Origin: CAWJEL01 sp964647255 | GTDB taxonomy: Bacteria > Chloroflexota > Anaerolineae > CG2-30-64-16 | Assembly: GCA_964647255.1 (NCBI GenBank) | Contig: CAZYGI010000132.1 | Span: forward strand, 1 to 7,146 | Direction: 5' to 3' | Length of the DNA stretch: 7,146 bases | Part shown: positions 5,660 to 7,146 of the stretch, piece by piece | Numbering within the stretch: the stretch's first letter is position 1 | Layout: each line of letters begins with the position of its first letter | Program-made: the position numbers and the translations under genes | Notes under the pieces: model-generated | Database searches by the model: none | The model's input: only the letters and a program-made list of their open reading frames with translations | What the model was told of the DNA's origin: nothing

Positions 5660-6931
5660 ATGCGCAGCATCGGTAAAGTCCTCTTGGTCGGCCTGGTGAT
5701 CACGCTACTGTTGAGTGGGTGTGTACCCGCGACGGCGAAGCCGGTCTCATTCATGATTTCTGGAGAGCCGGCAGAGATCGCAGCATATCAGAAGCTGGTT
5801 GACGCGTTCCAGGCCAAATACCCCGACATCCACATCGAGTTGCGGAGCGTGGCGAGCTCGGGCGACTTCATGAAGCAGTTGGTGACCGCGTTCTCGGCCG
5901 GCGCTCAACCGGATGTGATGCTTCTCAACCACCGGCGCGTTCCGCAGTTTGCTGCGCTGGGTGGCCTGGAAGCGCTCGGCCCCTACCTGGACAAGAGCCA
6001 GGTGCTCCATCCCGCCGACCTGTATTCCCAGGCGCTCGACGCGTATAAGTGGGATGGCAAGACCTGGTGCATCCCACAGAACGCATCCAGCCTGGTGGTT
6101 TACTACAACCGGGCGCTCTTTGAAGCGGCTGGCGTGGCCTATCCGGCGGCCGGCTGGACCTGGGCGGATTTCCTCGGGGCGGCCAAGGCGCTGACGCGGG
6201 ACCTGGACGGTGACGGCAAGACCGATCAATACGGCGCCGGTGTGTCCGCTGAGCTGATGCGGCTCGCGCCCTTCATCTGGCAGAACGGCGGCGACCTGCT
6301 CGACGATCCTGCCAAACCCACGAAGCTCGCCCTGGACAGCCCGGCCGCGCTGGAGGCGTTCCAATGGTTTGTCAACCTGCAGGTGAAGGAGCACGTCGTG
6401 CCCGATGCCGCGGCCGAACAGGCCGAGGACAGCGAAACCCGCTTCATGAACGGCCGCTTGGGCATGTTCCTGAATAGCCGCCGCACGGTGACGACCTTCC
6501 GCACGATTGCGGCGCTGGATTGGGATGTCGCGCCGCTGCCTCGGGGCGTACAGGCAGCCTCCATCCTGCACAGCGATGGTTACTGCATGTCGGCCAAGTC
6601 GAAAAACAAGGCGGCGGCCTGGACGTTCATTGAGTTTGCCAACGGCGCCGAAGGCCAAACCATCATGGCGGGCACGGGGCGCACTGTCCCGTCGCTGCGC
6701 TCGGTGGCTGAGTCGGCGGCCTTCCTGGACCCGAATCAACGGCCAGCTCACAGCCAGGTTTTCCTGGACGTGATCCCGTCACTGCGGCACATGCCCATGC
6801 TGCCCGCGTGGGCGAGCGTTGAAGAGATGGTCAACAATGAGATCGAGCAGGCTTTCTACGGCCAGGCGACGGTCGAAGCGGCGGTCCAAACAGCGATTTC
6901 ACAGACCCAGCCATCTTTCGCCCGGAAGTAG
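5660..6931 (+). CDS. Extracellular sugar-type substrate-binding lipoprotein of the ABC importer
   Basis: This is a 423-residue family 1 solute-binding protein, anchored outside the membrane by a lipid. The start at ATG 5660 is chosen because GGAAAGGAAG (5644-5653) lies just upstream and the product begins with a clean lipoprotein signal, MRSIGKVLLVGLVITLLLSG, with lipobox LLSGC and lipid-bearing C21. The open frame extends upstream to 5570 but overlaps the permease and gives a cysteine-rich, non-signal-like tail. The mature protein has the usual features: YQKLVDAFQAKYPDIHIEL near the N-terminus, AGAQPDVMLLNH, the hinge-like segment VVYYNRALFEAAGV, and DLDGDGKTDQYG (D181-G192), which has the spacing of an EF-hand-like calcium loop (D181, D183, D185, D189). 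The length is normal. As in many CUT1 operons it is the gene for substrate capture, but the ligand cannot be deduced. A U-less hairpin follows 24 bases after the stop. Confidence 0.94.
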   Translation: MRSIGKVLLVGLVITLLLSGCVPATAKPVSFMISGEPAEIAAYQKLVDAFQAKYPDIHIELRSVASSGDFMKQLVTAFSAGAQPDVMLLNHRRVPQFAALGGLEALGPYLDKSQVLHPADLYSQALDAYKWDGKTWCIPQNASSLVVYYNRALFEAAGVAYPAAGWTWADFLGAAKALTRDLDGDGKTDQYGAGVSAELMRLAPFIWQNGGDLLDDPAKPTKLALDSPAALEAFQWFVNLQVKEHVVPDAAAEQAEDSETRFMNGRLGMFLNSRRTVTTFRTIAALDWDVAPLPRGVQAASILHSDGYCMSAKSKNKAAAWTFIEFANGAEGQTIMAGTGRTVPSLRSVAESAAFLDPNQRPAHSQVFLDVIPSLRHMPMLPAWASVEEMVNNEIEQAFYGQATVEAAVQTAISQTQPSFARK

Positions 6932-6954
6932 AGATGAAGGCATGATCTGAAAGT

Positions 6955-6989
6955 GGGTGTTTTGGCCGCCCAAGGCGGCCAAAACACCC
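6955..6989 (+). terminator. Perfect 16-bp hairpin after the ABC operon
   Basis: GGGTGTTTTGGCCGCC (6955-6970) is exactly complementary to GGCGGCCAAAACACCC (6974-6989), with a three-base CAA loop. It follows the binding-protein stop by 23 bases, and the next gene is a tRNA with its own likely promoter, so transcription termination fits the place. No T-run follows on the plus strand; the T4 and A4 lie inside the arms. It is therefore a U-less hairpin like that at 3785-3824, though the two share no sequence. Confidence 0.6.
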
Positions 6990-7045
6990 GGAGCCGGGGT
7001 TGCTTTGCAGGACGAGAGCTTCGCGCACAAGGGTACGGAGCAGAT

Positions 7046-7074
7046 TTGCCGTCCGGCGTGGAGTTGAGTACAAT
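7046..7074 (+). promoter_or_regulatory. Probable promoter of tRNA-Ala
   Basis: TACAAT at 7069-7074 is a 5/6 match to a -10 box. TTGCCG at 7046-7051 is a 4/6 -35 box after a 17-base spacer. Transcription would begin near 7081, about 12 bases before the tRNA, a usual leader length. The weak -35 keeps the confidence moderate. Confidence 0.55.
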
Positions 7075-7092
7075 AATCGTAGTGTTCGGTCT

Positions 7093-7146
7093 GGGCCCGT
7101 GGCCTAGCGGGAAGGCGTCTCCCTTGCACGGAGAAGATCGCCGGTT
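7093..7146 (+). tRNA. tRNA-Ala (anticodon TGC), 3' part outside window
   Basis: The 5' part of a tRNA: acceptor strand GGGCCCG (7093-7099), T8 at 7100, D stem GCC/GGC (7102-7104/7114-7116), and anticodon stem TCTCC/GGAGA (7118-7122/7130-7134) around loop CTTGCAC with anticodon TGC at 7125-7127. The T-stem 5' strand begins at 7140 (GCCGG TT) and the window ends there. The 3' acceptor strand is unseen, so acceptor pairing cannot be checked. The overall pattern matches bacterial tRNA-Ala reading GCA and related codons. Confidence 0.9.

Noticed and set aside
5747..6751. Minus-strand open frame of 334 codons
   Set aside because: Antisense to the substrate-binding protein, a clear family member with lipobox and ribosome-binding site; long antisense frames are expected at this GC content.

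Overview
The window looks like chromosomal DNA of a GC-rich bacterium, most likely a Chloroflexota (Anaerolineae/Caldilineae-like) species. This rests on the Thr-Pro-Asn linker in the large secreted protein, the style of the transporter genes, tRNA genes without an encoded CCA end, and an ancestral-type RNase P RNA with a P19 helix. The assignment is by eye and was not tested by a search. Nothing points to a phage, plasmid or mobile element.

Layout. At 1-419 is the C-terminal end of a CRP/FNR-family regulator, cut by the window edge. At 554-1041 lies a long RNase P RNA (rnpB), behind a near-consensus promoter (519-547). Ten nucleotides later is tRNA-Leu(TAG) (1052-1133), and one terminator (1149-1184) follows both RNAs, so they appear to form a single RNA operon. 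A second strong promoter (1244-1272) drives an 804-residue exported protein (1330-3744) with an N-terminal signal or anchor, a probable beta-propeller-like domain, a TP-rich linker and a C-terminal beta-rich domain. A 40-nt perfect hairpin (3785-3824) separates it from a three-gene carbohydrate-type ABC importer: two MalF/MalG-class permeases sharing an ATGA overlap (3842-4807, 4804-5637) and a substrate-binding lipoprotein (5660-6931). A second U-less perfect hairpin (6955-6989) closes that operon. The window ends inside tRNA-Ala(TGC) (7093 onward).

How the genes work together. The importer should bind a sugar or sugar-like solute outside the cell and pass it through the permease pair, but the window holds no ATPase gene, so the energising subunit must be elsewhere. 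The exported 804-residue protein lies just upstream on the same strand; a functional link to the importer is only an inference. The CRP-family regulator is separated from the rest by the RNA operon and need not control it.

The most notable region is the RNA operon. The RNase P RNA carries a palindromic, dispersed-repeat-like insert, and its 3' end almost touches a tRNA. RNase P would therefore cut its own precursor when it matures the tRNA 5' end.
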